Counted from the first letter of the stretch, positions 25,799 through 39,500 are shown. The stretch: DNA of 64,000 bases from Rosellinia necatrix (GCA_021209875.1 JAGYVD010000003.1:5704001-5768000); one strand, 5' to 3'. The notes: generated by a model not told the origin, from the letters alone. Numbers and translations are program-made.

Positions 25799-27695
25799 CT
25801 ATTGTCGTTCCCGTCTCCGGGGCGCAGCTCTAATAATGTTATCGACTCTCAAGAGCAACTGTTTACTTGTCAGCCGTGGCTTCAGGGGTCGGCAGTGGAA
25901 AAGAAAAAGGAGAGGACTCGTGAGAGACGAGTGATGTGCAGACTTTGGCATAATACGTACCTCGGCAGCCTCACTAGCAGAGGAGACGACAGCTTTCTTT
26001 AACTTGTAGCTTTCGATAACCCCATGGTCTCGCATGTCTGCGATGCCGCCACCTGGTGTCATGAGGTCAAGGCCGTAGGTCGACATCCCGTCATATATCG
26101 CCTTGCGCAACCGCGCGACAAGATCGCTAGAATCGAGACCCGCATTATCGGCAAGGATCGTGGGCAGTTGTCGCAACGCGATGGCAAATGACGATACAGC
26201 AATCTGCTTCTTGCCCTCGATGCGCGTGGCGGCACCCTCGACAGCCTTTGCCATGAGCATCTCGGCGCACCCGCCACCTAGGGTCGTCCTGGGCTCCTTG
26301 ACGGTTTGGGAGAGGACGGCTAGGGCGTCGTGTAATGACCGCTCGGCTTCGTCCAGCAATTGATCGGTAGCGCCCCGGAGGACAATGGTGCAGGCCTGAC
26401 CGGCGGCCACGCCCGAAAAGCGGATCAAGGTGTCCTCGCCTATGATAACCTCCTCAATCAGGTCGCAGTGGCCGAGCTTTACCTGCTCAGGGTGGTCAAA
26501 CGTCGATGTGATCTCGCCGCCCGTGACGAGAGCCAGACGCTCAATCCCATCGAAATCGGCGTGCTCGATAGACATGATGCCGGCATCGGTAAAGAGCTGC
26601 TCAGGCCAGTTGTAGATGAGCTGGCGGTTGATGAAGCAGTTGATGCCATGCGCCTTGATCTTCTCGACCTTGGCCTTCATCTTCTCCTTCTCGGCTCGTT
26701 CCAACTCAGCCAGCTTGCTCGTCGAGCTCACTTGAAACCTGGCTCCGAAAATCTTGATCTTGTCAGTATCCATGGATGTGTTGGCTACCAGGATTTTGGC
26801 CTTCTCAAGGCGCTTGGGCTGGTTGACACCGATCTTCTTATCCAGGATAAAGCCGTCGTCTAGGTAGGAATCGCTGAGCTTACCACCGGCTTTCTTGATG
26901 ATCTGGATATGGCTGAGGTCTGATGAGCCCTTGAGCCGAAGAACAGCTTCCACAGCGAGCTTGGCAAATAGGTTGCGATCCTGGGCCAAGACTTTGGAGC
27001 TGAGCGTTGTGCGGGCGATAGCGAGCAGATCCTTCTTAAAGGCCTCGGGGTTCTTGCTGTGGTCAACGGCAGAGTGTTCCAGGGCCTGAAGAGCAGCCTG
27101 GCTTGCTATCCTGTACCCTTCGATGATGGTCTGGGGGTGTATCTTCTTGTCGACCAACTTTTCGGCCTCGCGTAAGAGCTCGGCGGCTAGGACGGCGACG
27201 GAGGTTGTCCCGTCGCCCACCTCGTCGTCCTGGACCTTGGAGATGTTCACGAGGACCTTGGCGGCAGCGTTGTCGAGGGCGATCGATTTCAAGATAGTGG
27301 CACCATCGTTGGTCACCATCATTTCCGATGTCGAGCTGGGTACAGAAGGGGCACATGTTAGCCATGATGCGAACAACGGACAGGCGGGGAGATGATGTAG
27401 GATGCATTATGTAGAAGGTAGACTCGGAGCATACGCGGATTGTAATATCTTGTCCATGCCCTTCGGACCTAGAGTACTCTTCACCAAGTCACCCACGGCA
27501 ATGGCGCCAACGAAGGCGGCAAGGCGGGCATTCTCTCCCTTTTCCTCGATGGTGCCTTCCTCGAAGATCTGGGTAGGGCTGAACGACGACTGTCTCCCTC
27601 CACGTTAGTAACGATATACTTGATGCAGGCAGGGAAGAGCATCGAAACAAGCATCGAATATGACAGGCTGAGGATGTTTTGGCGCGTCGTACCAT
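25799..27695 (-). CDS. cct2: T-complex protein 1 subunit beta (CCT2)
   Basis: Beta subunit of the cytosolic TRiC/CCT chaperonin, which folds actin, tubulin and other proteins in an ATP-driven ring. I assign four exons: 27,693-27,695 (only the ATG), 27,435-27,589, 25,961-27,335 and 25,799-25,858, giving 530 residues, the usual family length. Family landmarks: TQIFEEGT near the N-terminus, [28 protein letters not shown] near residue 90, [13 protein letters not shown] and INRQLIYN. The last exon encodes [19 protein letters not shown]. Introns end in CAG, and the first has a textbook TTACTAAC branch site. The last intron is 102 bp without a stop codon, so an unspliced reading also stays open, but the family C-terminus requires splicing. 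It is divergent from eIF3b. Confidence 0.93.
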
Positions 27696-28820
27696 CTTAA
27701 ATTCGTAGAGCCAGCGAGCCTCTAATCGCGGATAGGAAGAGGAGGGCGGAGGGAGGAGGAAGGAGGAAAGGAGGAAAGGAAGAAAAAGGTCAGTCTAGGC
27801 CGGTATCAAAAATGTCTGTAGATCGCATGAAGGCTCGGCAAGGCAAAATGCGAATGGGAATGGGACTTTCGACCTGAAGCTCCGAGGTAGGTAAGTAGGC
27901 AGATTGAAATTATTTTGGTTCGAGTTACTAGATAGCAACTACTGCCTCTATCTACGTCCCTATTGACGTACCCCCCTCAACAAGGTGGATAGACATCCCT
28001 GTAACCACCTAAGCACTATACCTCCTGGTGTACCTACGAGGCAACGCTTTAGCATCCAGAGTGCTTGCAAACCCACCTGTGGCACGAGGTATCTTGAAGT
28101 AACTGCTAGCTTACAGGGGACGGGCAGGCGGGGTCTCTTCCACTCTGTAGGTACCTAAGTACAGCAACTTAGTATGGTTATTTGGCGGGAAAACCCAGTT
28201 CCGCCTAAGCCAACCAACAAGCCCGATAAGAAGCTATCGATAGAGGGGCTAGCTGGTACAATGCACAGCAAAAGCACCCCGCACCTGACGCACAAAACTT
28301 GAATCTCGCTCCAATTTTTTGCAATCTCTGTCGAGGGGATCGGACTGGGAGCAAAAAAAAAAAAAAAAAAATTAAAATTGACTATCCCACTATTACCATA
28401 TTGTGTGAGAAGGCAGGACCCATAGTGCTGTGACCTCCCCCCAATCACACAACCCAGTATCCGCATTTTGCGACTCATTGGGCTAGCGAGACATTGCACA
28501 TCACTGCAACCCCGTTCTGCCCGTTCTGCCCATTCTCACTGGAGACACAGCCAGTTCCGCACACCAGGCTCTTTCATACGTCGAGATAGTACTATTCCCA
28601 TCACTGTAATCAGGCCCCCGACCCGCTCATCCGCCTTCTTCTTGTTGGTAGTCGATCTCACGCACACACACACCAACACATCTCCAGGTGTTCCAACGCC
28701 AGCCAGCACACACCGTATCATCGCACCACGATACACCACCCCCCCTCCCCAAGACACTGAGCCTCAGGCGCTGTCCTCCCTGCCGACAAACGCCGCATCT
28801 CGCTCAGCATCTCGCCCAGC
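27696..28820. promoter_or_regulatory. divergent cct2/eIF3b intergenic region
   Basis: About 1.1 kb between the two start codons, which must hold both promoters and leaders. It contains a 19-base A run at 28,353-28,371, pyrimidine-rich stretches just upstream of the eIF3b start, and GGAGG-type purine repeats at 27,735-27,785. I see no clear TATA box. An out-of-frame ATG frame (28,468-28,905) overlaps the eIF3b start and would be an upstream ORF only if transcription begins that far out. Confidence 0.5.
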
Positions 28821-31220
28821 ATGGCGCCGTCTTTTGACCACCTGCGCGACGCAGACGTCGACGAGGATGACTACGATGAGGATGAGATCGACTTCTCCGA
28901 CATAAAAGAGAAATACGAAGTCCAACTAGAACAAGGCTACGATACCTTCGTGGTGATCGACGGCCTCCCCCCGGTCACCGAGGAACAGAAGCCAAAGCTC
29001 GTCAAGTTCCTGTTGAAGAAGCTAACGCAGGTTGGCAAGACGAGGGAGGATCTCGTGTATATGCCCATGGGCGAAGATGGCATATCACTCAGGTGCGCAG
29101 ACGCATATGTGCCTCGACCTACATATGGTCCTATCCGTTCCGCCTATCCCTTGCCCGTCCTCCGCCCGTGCTCCTGTTCTTCCCGAGACTAACGGACGAA
29201 TGTGAATTCATAGATTCGCCTTTGTGGAATTCTCCTCAGCCGCCGAGGCCGCTGCCGCCGTCAGACAGCTCGACATGGTACCCCTGGATAAGAAGAACAC
29301 CCTCAGGGTCAACAAGATGACCGATATCGATCGCTACGGTCGCGAAGGACGCGTTGACGACAACTACGTGCCGCCCAAGATCGAAGAGTTCACCGAGAAA
29401 GAACATCTGCGCTCGTTCTTGGCTGACCCTAGTGGTCGCGGTCGCGACCAGTTCGCCCTCTATCGGGGGGATTCCGTCGGTGTTTGCTGGAACAACGAGA
29501 AAGATACCCCCGAGACCATCGTGGACCGCCAGCACTGGACCGAGAGTTTCATACAATGGTCCCCGCTAGGGAGTTTCTTGGTATCTGTGCATCAACAGGG
29601 TGTCCAGCTCTGGGGCGGCGCGTCGTGGTCCCGTCAAAAGCGGTTTGCCCATCCTTTTGTCAACATGCTCGACTTCTCCCCAGGCGAGAAATACATCGTT
29701 ACCTGGTCCAACCGGCCCATCTCTATTCCCGACGAGGGTCATCCGCAGCTATCCCTAGACGAGGACGGGAAGAACTATGTGATATGGGACGTCGAGACGG
29801 CTAAGCCCCTGCGGTCATTTGCTAACCTCGACATCCCGGCCCCCGCCGACGGCTCCAAGCCACCACCCAAGTTCCCCTGGCCTGCCTTCAAATGGTCCGC
29901 AGACGAGAAGTACGTCGCTCGGCTCACTCAAGGCTCTTGCATCTCCGTCTACGAACTGCCTCGCATGAACCTCTTAGATAAGACAACGATCAAGATAGAC
30001 GGCGTCATGGATTTTGAGTGGGCCCCCGCCACGCCCCAGCGGGAGGGTGTCAAACAATACGAGCAATTGTTCTGCTACTGGACCCCTGAGATTGGCAGCA
30101 ACCCGGCCAAGGTTGGGCTGATGAGCATACCATCCAAGCAGATTGTCCGAACTCTGAACCTCTTCAGCGTCACGGATGCGAAGCTCCACTGGCAATCAGA
30201 CGCTACCTACCTCTCCGTCAAGGTCGATCGGCATTCCAAGTCCAAGAAATCCCAAGCTACCACCCTGGAAATTTTTAGGATCAAGGAGAAAGGGGTACCC
30301 GTCGAGGTTGTCGATACCATCAAGGACACAGTCATCAACTTCGCTTGGGAACCCAAGGGCGATCGATTCGTCATTATCACCACATCAGAGCCGGCCGGGC
30401 CGACAGCAGTACCACCCAAGACATCGGTATCCTTCTTTTGCCCAGAGAAAGCCAAGGGTCAGACTGTAGGGAACTTCAAGCACCTGCGGACCCTGGAAAA
30501 AAAGAATAGCAATGCCATCTATTGGTCGCCGAGGGGTCGGTTTGTTGTCGTTGCTACAGTAGCCAATGCGCAGAACTCGGATCTCGAATTCTACGATCTT
30601 GACTATGAAGGGGAGAAACCTGAGAGCGACAAGGATCTAACGGCTAACCTGCAGCTGACGAACACCGCCGATCACTATGGTCTCACCGATATCCAATGGG
30701 ATCCAGCCGGTCGCTTTGTCGCGTCCTGGGCGTCCGTGTGGAAGCATGCCGTGAGTTGGATTTCTCTACCATAGTATTCGATCAGGTAAACACTAACGGT
30801 GCGGTACAGATGGAAAACGGCTATCACATTTATGACTTCAAGGGTGAGCAGCTGCGCGAGGAACCCGTAGAGAAATTCCGGCAACTGGCCTGGCGGCCCC
30901 GACCCCCGACACTTCTATCCAAAGAAGAGCAGAAGCAGATTCGGAAGAATCTTCGAGAATATTCGAAGACATTCGAGCAAGAAGACGCCGAACGTGGAGC
31001 GTCCGCAGACCTGGCAGTCGTCGAGGCGAGACGGCGTCTACTCGACGAGTGGCTGGCATGGCGTGCGTCGGTGGATGCTGAGCTCGAGGAAGAGAGGCTT
31101 GATCGTGGTCTCCCAGCTCATCCTATAGAAGCCGAACAGTCGGATAACGGGGAGGAGCAGCAGGTTATTGAAGAAATCGTGGAAGAGGTCATGGAGGAGA
31201 CAGAGGAGATCATCCCCTGA
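28821..31220 (+). CDS. prt1: eukaryotic translation initiation factor 3 subunit B
   Basis: Scaffold subunit of eIF3, which binds the 40S ribosome and recruits other initiation factors. I assign three exons: 28,821-29,092, 29,214-30,750 and 30,810-31,220, giving 739 residues, close to fungal homologues. The acidic N-terminus ([13 protein letters not shown]) is followed by an RRM ([11 protein letters not shown], then FAFVEFSS across intron 1). Next comes the beta-propeller region with [36 protein letters not shown] and the [17 protein letters not shown] junction over intron 2. The tail is helical and acidic, with [12 protein letters not shown] and runs of E. Both introns have CTAAC branch sites (GACTAACGG and CACTAACGG). 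ATG 28,821 follows a pyrimidine-rich leader and is the first in-frame start. Confidence 0.95.
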
Positions 31221-34200
31221 GTCAACGTCTGAAGATGGGAGATTGGGGGGGAGGGATAAGGCGAGAAAGATATCTCTATGGCAAGAGCGGCGTTCTGTGT
31301 ACGGCATATGATATAAAAGCGATGGCGGACACGACGGCAACGACGCATACGTGGCGGCGTGATCGTAGTATCCATCATGGCTATGGGCCCCGAACATTTT
31401 GCTCGGCTGGCGTCAATTTAACGACACCTGGATTTATTTTGTAGGGTTCACCGCATGCACAGCGTTAGCATGACGACCGCCGGCACACCATGACACAGAT
31501 ATACCTTGACCCATGTAGGGAGGTAGCCGGGCTCAGGTTGTACGATTCTGCCATATCCACTAATCTCATAAGAAGTACGAGGGAAAACCAGTAGCAGACA
31601 CCTTTTGTTTTGATCCACTTTCTTGAGATATACCTTCTTGAGAGATATCTGCTAGGGGAAACCCCGGTTGTTGTATGCGATTGTAGTGTTGATGTCGTCA
31701 GGGCGATCTACGAGGGAAGGAATAGATATCCACACATCAAAGAACGATGGGCGACGAGATGTGATTTTCAATCTAGGCGCCCGGGATTGCTGATGGTAAC
31801 CAAGAAGTTAGGGTTGACGTTACAGACGTCAAGAGGGACTGCCATCCTCATCATTATCAAGCAAGCGTTAAAATCCGGCCGGTGAGAGGAGCCGGGCCAA
31901 ACTGATGATGTAAAGCATCTACGTATCTAGTAAGTGCACACATATGTATACATAACTAGATATGCTTAGTTACATAGATTTGGGGTATAGGTGTAGATAT
32001 GGCTAGCCCTGGCGTAAGGCAATCAATCCACAAATCCAACCTAGGTAAGAAAGCTCACGGAACCTACGGGCGGACCAGACTAATGCTAGTCCAGCAAATT
32101 TCTGGACAAAAATAACCCAGGGCCGTACCCTGCAATTTACTATAGTCTATGGAGACGTATTTAGTTGGATGCTTCGGTATTAGATTAAACCTACTAATAA
32201 AACACCTAAAGATCAATGTATTTAGCTTCTTGTTTCTAAGTGATATGATTCTAATAACCTAGGTAAGCACCCACTCAGGTACTTTCCTGCCTTGTTTGCA
32301 TAAACTTTTATTATGCATAGGTAAGCAATTATGCTCGCGCCCTCATCCCATCATGCCCTTTTTCAAGTTGCCTCGCGTCGCATTGTGATTCGTTCGTCCG
32401 ATCTAGCCTCACCCGCTTCCCCGAACGCCTTATGCTGCTGCAAAACGTTTCTTACTACCTACCTAACCCAGATAACACAGAAAAATGGTAGGGCAGTAAC
32501 TAACCTCAATCAACCCATCGGCCAGTCAACTAATCAACCGGTCAACCAGCCAATTGGATAATCCATACCTGGAGGTTATATAATTATCTGTAGAAAGTCC
32601 TGGATGCTGCTTAGTTTTAGGGGTATTTGCAGTTGACAGGATTCCCTGTGACATGCTGTAAATAGTTGCGGCGGTAATTTACGGGCCGTTAGTGGACCGT
32701 GGCCCTTTACAGTGAATATATAAGTGGTCTGCACTGTGGCATGTATTGGTCAAACCTTCGCACGTTCGCGCCTACGCCTACGCCTACGCCTACTACTCGC
32801 TTGCTTGCACAGTCCTGAGAATCGAATGCTCTCTTTTATCAACCATCTCTTGCCCCCTCCTCTTCCCCTACCCATTGTCTTCCTCTGCCCGTCGTTCGCT
32901 TTTCATCCCGGCCTAGCTAGCTCACGAGTCGTGTCGTCTAGTATACTTCCACTAGTTACTCATAACCTTCTCATTATCCCTTCTACTCGTACCAATCCAC
33001 GCCAGTCGTATTTCCAGTGCCCGGTTACACTACATCCATGTGTACACTGCCTACAGTAGGATTGCATCGGCCAATCTCGCTGTTCCTGCATCGATCCATG
33101 CGCCGCCATAGCCCGGCTAGATCCTGTCCCCTTGCGATCCTGTCCCCCTGCGCCGTCAAACACATCGAACAGCGAACAGCGAAGAGCGAAACAACAACGC
33201 AATCACGAAACCCCCTCCTTTCGCTAGACTTCGCAAGACTTCGCGTTTCATCTCAAGCCTAGCCCAGCCCAACCCAATCCGCCTCAGCCTTGTACATTAA
33301 CAACTATAGGGGGATTCGCGTATTCTACTGGTAACACACGATAGCTACCGTCGTGGCCTATTCCGCCTCCCCCCTTCTCCTTTGCTTGATCTTATGCTCG
33401 GCCTTGATCTTGATCTCGATATTACCTAATACCTACCTATCTGCATACGCGCTTCGTGCCTGTCTAGATTTGGAAGACCTTATCCTCAGTTTCATAGTTT
33501 ATGCCTCGCATCTGCCATCCCCATCCCTGACACGTTCGATATTCCAGGGTCCTGCACCTTAACTACACGTACCCGTCTTATTACACCACATAATTACACA
33601 GGTACATACATAGTAACAACAGTACATACATGCATAGTGCACATACATAGTGTGCATACATACATCCATCCACATGTATCTGGCTGTGTACATTGTCGAT
33701 TTGCCAGGATCTTGAGACACCTTATTTTGGACCCCGGCCACCAGAACCTTGTCTAGTCTGTTGTTCGAGAATCTCATCCCATCTCGACGTGGAAACCCGG
33801 TCACTGCTGCTATCTTGCCGTTCACCCAAAAATCCTACAGTTGTACTTGTGTCGAAACATCGAATAACTACCTACATCTCTACCGGCGCCGCCACCCGAC
33901 CGGAAACGACAGCCAGCTCCATTGATCAACAGCAGAATGGTCGATAACCAGCGCAGACGCACCTATTGATTATCAACACTCCACCTTAAGCAGCCACCCC
34001 GCCAGCCATAGTTACGGCATACCAAAACCCGAGCTGCCCAAGGCACTACTACAGCCCTTCCTTCTCCTCCTCCTCCTCCTCCTCCTCCCACTGCTCCGGA
34101 TTACGCGAATCTCACGAATACACGACGAGCACACGACGAATACAAGCCGAATACCACCGCCATTGGTGCCGAGGGCGTGCCTCGTGGCGCGGTAGACGGA

Positions 34201-34223
34201 CATAGTACGAAAGGAGAGAGACC
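31221..34223. other. intergenic region between eIF3b and TBC gene
   Basis: About 3.0 kb without a gene I can support. It includes the eIF3b 3' region and probably a long leader of the TBC gene. Simple repeats: CCTACG units near 32,768-32,796, CCAGTCAAC/CAACCAG-like repeats at 32,505-32,550, TACATACA runs at 33,600-33,670, and a CTC run at 34,066-34,090. The short open frames are in low-complexity sequence. Confidence 0.6.
34066..34090 (+). repeat. CTC/TCC microsatellite in probable 5' leader
   Basis: Eight or so uninterrupted CTC units about 140 bp upstream of the TBC-domain start codon. Pyrimidine tracts like this are common in fungal leaders. Confidence 0.75.
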
Positions 34224-36519
34224 ATGATCCACAGAGAGAGTCCCAACACGGTTGAGCTTGCCATCTCCCGGCCTGGTTCCCCGCCCGGGATGTCGTCCTC
34301 AAAGTCGTCCAAGGCATCGTCTCTGCACTCTTTCCACTCGGATGTCGGTGACAGCCTGACCGCGAGTATTGGCCATTTCGAAGAGATTGGCTTAGAGGAT
34401 CATACAATATCAACCAGCTCGCCGCATTTTCAAGACGCCTACCTTCGGCCGAACCTGGGCCCCAGCCCCAAACCGAACCCTTATATGCCAACATTCGCCT
34501 CCGATCTCCGAGCTACTGCAACAAAACATGTCGGTTCCCGGATCCACGCTCAGGCGCGTGATCTCGCCCACCCCCGGATGCAACGCGACGTGATATCACT
34601 CACAAAGGCGAGGCCCGTAGTACCTACACTCTCTACCCAGTTTCGCGATGTGAGCACCCAGAGTCTCACCTTGGAGGTGGAGCCCAGGCCACGGCTACCC
34701 AATCGATCTCTCTCTGCCCATTCCGCTTCTTCCGCCGGCACCTCCCGGCGCTACCGAAGCCCGAGCCCCGGTTTCTTGCCCCAGCCCCTCGGTCCCCGTG
34801 GCCCGAACGTGCCCCCAAGGCCACGTAGGAGTAGTTGGCAATCTACTCGGGAGGCAAAGTCTACATCCGACGCGGAGAAGGAGTTCGACAACGACGATGG
34901 CGATGACGATATTCCGGATGGCCTTATCCTCGACAACGTGCCCCTCTCCCCTCGACCGCTGAGCGAGCGATCCAGCAGTCGGCCAGTCTCGGCCTCGACA
35001 TCTCCAGAGCGACAACCAAAGGAACGTGTGCGCAGTGTGGGCAATGGCACGCCAGCCGTTGCTGTTGATCAAGGGTCTTTGAAGTCGCCTACGTGGAGAT
35101 CGGACCCTGCCGGCGATGCGCAAAGGTCGACCACACCGTCCCCGGCCAAAGGTCGCGCGAAAAGTTGGACTGCCGCCATCTCGGGTTTGAACGCCGAAGC
35201 CAAAGCACTCACAGAGAAGCTCGAAGAACATGCCGACGAGCTGGAGAGGCGAGGTATATCACGGCCGCATGTCCTTCCACCACCGAAACCCCGGGTAAAA
35301 TCGGCGCTTGCTGAATTACCCCCTCTCCGAAGAAGCAACATCATGATTGATCCGCTACCGATATCCAAGGAGAAGGAAGCTGTTCTCTCTCGGACGAGGC
35401 CGTCATGGCTCCCGCCTAAGGATCCAGCTGAGGAGAAGAAGCATTTAAAGGCGTATCAAAAGATGATGGCAAGTAGCATCGAGGCTGACAAAAAAAGAGA
35501 GGCCGCACGCCGGGATAAAGAGAAGAACGAAGCCAGGATCGCCAACGATCGGGTACGGATTTGGGAAGAAGATATACTGAGCAGGTGGGATGATGCCCTC
35601 CGTGAAGAGAGAACACAGGAGTTGTGGTGGAAAGGCATACCCCCTCGAAGTCGTGGTACCGTTTGGTCTCGCGCGATTGGAAATGAGTTGGGATTGACAC
35701 CTGCATCATTCCAGGCGGCGCTATCCAGAGCTTCCGAGGTGGAGAAACGGGTGGGAAAAGGAAATGGAACGGCAGACGATGAACGGATAATGCGATGGTT
35801 TTCGGAAATGGCAGCCGATGTCGAGGAGCGAACTTGGACAGAGCTCAAAATCTTCCAACCCGGCGCGCCTTTGCACCAAAGCGTAATCGATGTCCTACGT
35901 GCATATTCGATGTACAGGAGTGACATCGGCTACGTAACTGGATGTCACGTACGACTCTCTTTCTCTCTTAGCTCTTTCTGTCCCCTTCCCGTTTCCTGAA
36001 CCTCCCAGGTGTGCGAGTACTAATACTGAACAGACTATCGCTGCGCTTTTGCTTCTCAACCTTGACTCGAATTCGTCCGCATTTATCGCCTTAGCCAACG
36101 TTCTCAATAGACCGCTTCCGCTTTCTTTCTACGCGGACGACCCAGGGGCTCGGGCGTCGGTATGCCAGCTTGTGAACCAAACACTAGCTATAAAATCCCC
36201 GCAACTACAGAAGCATATTACCGATCATACCACCATCGGTCCAGACTTCCCTATACACCTGGCCAATATTTTTACCTCTCTTTTCACTCGTCATGCTGGC
36301 CTCGACGACTGTACAAGATTGTGGGATGCATACGTTTTCGAGGGTGACAGGATTTTGATTCACGCCGTCGTAGCGTTGTTATTAGAAAGAGAGATGCCGC
36401 TTCTTAGCTCCCAGTCAGGGGCTGAGTTCCAAGAGGTTCTTGAGAGCCCCCCGAAGCTCACCTTCCAAGACCAGGATGATGATGCGTTTATTCGGCGCGT
36501 CCGAGACATTGGGAAATAA
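34224..36519 (+). CDS. TBC-domain protein (Rab-GAP-like)
   Basis: Predicted Rab GTPase-activating protein acting in membrane traffic. Two exons, 34,224-35,948 and 36,034-36,519, give 736 residues. The intron has a TACTAATAC branch site. The first 400 residues are low-complexity, rich in S, P and R, likely disordered and phosphorylated. A charged helical stretch (AEEKKHLKAYQKMM) precedes the TBC fold, which begins at LWWKGIPPRSRGTVWSRAIG. It continues through VIDVLRAYSMYRSDIGY and ends with RLWDAYVFEGDRILI. The canonical arginine-finger motif IxxDxxR appears only as a spaced DVEERT, and the glutamine finger YxQ reads YVT, so catalytic activity is uncertain. The fold assignment is firm. The target Rab is unknown. 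Confidence 0.85.
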
Positions 36520-39500
36520 TGGCCGTCAACGGATCGAGGTAAACGCGACTTTATGATCGCTCGACGACTTAACAGCAAGGGGGCTATAACGAAGGTGCAT
36601 GGAGTATAATGTTTTTAATTTTTTAATACTTATTGTATTGCTAGATTGCTGCATGTCGCAGTAATAGAATAGGCATGCTAGACCAACCACAGTGTCCATA
36701 CCATCACAACAACCTTGCGTCCCCCTACGGAACCTACATTATATCTACAACCAGCCAAAAACAGAAGATTCTGGTCGACGTGACGTTGCCTCGTCAGCAA
36801 CTCGCAGTTATTATGCCAACCCACTATATATTTTACCCAAAACACTGAATCCATTCAGCCTCTAACTTTATCTACTACTGTGCTAGGTGTCGAATACTCG
36901 CGTGAACCAAATCCTACGAAGAGATACAAGCTTGTCTACGGATTCGTTAAGGGGCCGACGCAGGATGTCGTCCCCCCGTGCCAATGCTGCCATTGGCGCT
37001 ATTTAGATGATGATTATGAGATTTGTAAGGCGAGAAATGCAGGTCTCCAGCTCTGTTCAGTGTAAGCCATAATAAGGCAACCTCCAGAACAAATATTCTA
37101 AACGCCGTCGGGGATTCTGGCCTTCATTGCAGGGCGTAAAGCAAATCTTGGTACATTAGGTCTATCATATAGCAGGTCGTATATCTCGCAAGTTACTTCT
37201 CGTACATTCTTATCTTAGCTGGCGTGGCGAGTATTCGACCGTTCTGTCTTGATTTTCTATCTAGCTCTATAGAGCAGCACATTTCCAAGATCGTTAGTAT
37301 CACCGATTAGCCTTACTGCTTAAATAACCAACCTTAACTACCTTCACGGCATATGAGTTTGAAAACAAGACTCAAGCGACTCCATGGTCGAACTGTCTCA
37401 TGGTACGATTTTATCATACGAAGTTATTCAGGTGCGCCCTTAGGTTCAACTCCCATTCTTCGACTTATGTGCGCAGGCACCCCTTCACAGGGAGAGCCAC
37501 CTGCTAGTGGACTTACTTAGGGTTGCTAGGAAGACAGAAGGAGGATACGAAGTACACAAAAACAAACGCCAATGGGGACAATGTGAAGGATAACTTAGCG
37601 ACCTTGTAGTAGGAAAGCAAACGAATAAAAGAATTCAAGCTCTATCATACGAAGCTTTTCGCATAACCATGGGGATCAACATCACACAGTAAAAAAAAAA
37701 AAAAAACACCTTTCAAGGGCTCTATTAACTTGAAGAGAGCGGCCATTTTGAGAAGCAAAGCATATGTTTGTGCCTATAGGCTACAGAGACACACTGTCGC
37801 TAGGGTTATGGCACCATGTCGAGTCCTACCTCGACGGACAGCGAGGAACATAGTCGTGTTGATGAACATAAATGCATAAGTGTATGTGGTATATGGCCTA
37901 TAGTAAATTATAAAAGTATTCAACCCGGGTATCTATCTACAGGCTTAGACATAACTGGAACCCCCCTTCAGAAATCGTTGCCAATCTCACGCAACAAAGC
38001 CACGCTACATGACGCATCCAAGTAGAAATACTTTTACAAACAGTTCCACGAGTGAAACCAAAATTGCGCAGGCATGCCTATCCCCGCGAAAAGGCATGGT
38101 ACAACAGACCACGAAACCTGTCAAAATCCTGACTAGGCACAAGGCCCTGCTGTACGCCTGTATGTCAGAGGCACAGATGAGGACGGCGAGAAGCGTGAGC
38201 CTAGTGAGTACTACTTTGACCCGTACTCTATACTCAATCGTGGCCAGAATATATGGTCTTGTCAAGATTGGGTCTGAGGGTCCTATCGCCTTTGCTTTCT
38301 AACGCGGCTGGTGTCCCAACCTCTCCAATATCTCTAGCCAGCAACTAATTTAAGCTATCCAGCAATGAAGAAGACATCGGAGGTAATTGATGACCACCGT
38401 TTTCTGACCGGGGGCGACCTCGAGCTTTGGATAAAACAGCAGGGTCGCACATGGAGCAAGTGAGAGCCAATGCTCTTAGAGAAATCCTGCCACGCCGATT
38501 TGAAAGAAAGGGGGTGCCCCGGCCGGCATGGAACTATCCTCAAAACTAATGTCATGCCCGTCCGAAAAGCCGCTGAAATGGGGGCAAGCATCGAGGGATT
38601 CTTGAGCCTCGGCGGCCCAATCAACAGGCGCGAAGCACCTGAACGCGGAGAGGGCGCCAGAGACTCGGCCATCGCAAGCAAGAATAAACCGCCGAACTAG
38701 ATGAGATGTGGAAAATAGTAGGAGGTAGAACCACCCGCCAGCCAATATACAGGCGACACTCGGCCAGCGCTATCTTATCTATCACCTAACACACCTCATA
38801 ATAATAATAATACAACTCGCCCCCGGAAGGCGAAACCTAATCCGGATCCGAGAGCAGAGCGACGCGTGCGTGGGCGCGCGAGAATTCACAGGGGAGAAGT
38901 CATAATTCTATTACAATGGAAAGCCTCATCCATTTGCCGAATTCAGGTCGCTAAACGTAACCATGATGCTAGACTCTGAGATAGTGTCGCTCTCTCATCT
39001 AAAGCGGCCCGCTTCATAGGACAAACGAACGAAGGGACGGAAAGGGGTTCGGATAAAGAGAGCGGACGTGGGGCGGCTGATGAAGCTCGATACCATACGA
39101 AGAATGCCTGAGGGGAAACGCAGGGGCACAGAATTGGGGCACCAGTAGACCTGTGTATAGAAACTAGGATGAGTCTCAACGTGCCCCTGGGCGGAAATGG
39201 GGTCAAGTACTACCTATACTGGCGTGTAAAGCGCCACTGCCTGTCCAACCCGCCCAAGTGATCTTGAGGGAGGAAAATGAAAGGAAAAATCAGAAATGAG
39301 CTAAGCTGACGAGTGTGATCCAAGCCTAGAGAGAACGCCAAGGGATACCGCTGGCCGTATCCTACGGCGCAATGAATAAAAAAAGAGGGAGGGTTATCGG
39401 ATGGGGCGGCATGCAGAGGCCCTCTCGACAGTTGGAATCCTTTAGACGATATGACCCCGCGAAAGCAGACCTGGGCTTGGAGTTGAGAAGAAGAAAAAGA

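Noticed and set aside
26360..26863. Forward-strand open frame of 167 codons opposite cct2
   Set aside because: It is the shadow of a GC-biased conserved exon on the other strand.
37380..37470. tRNA-like stretch with GGTTCAACTCC
   Set aside because: It resembles a B box, but I could not form a consistent acceptor and anticodon stem with a matching A box.
37816..38302. Possible spliced gene with MSSPTSTDSEEHS start
   Set aside because: Splice-like sites exist, but downstream frames do not join and no family is recognisable; a relic at best.
38364..38700. Protein-like fragments (DDHRFLTGGDLELWIKQQG and RANALREILPRRFE)
   Set aside because: They lie in different frames and are broken by stops, with no convincing intron and no known family.
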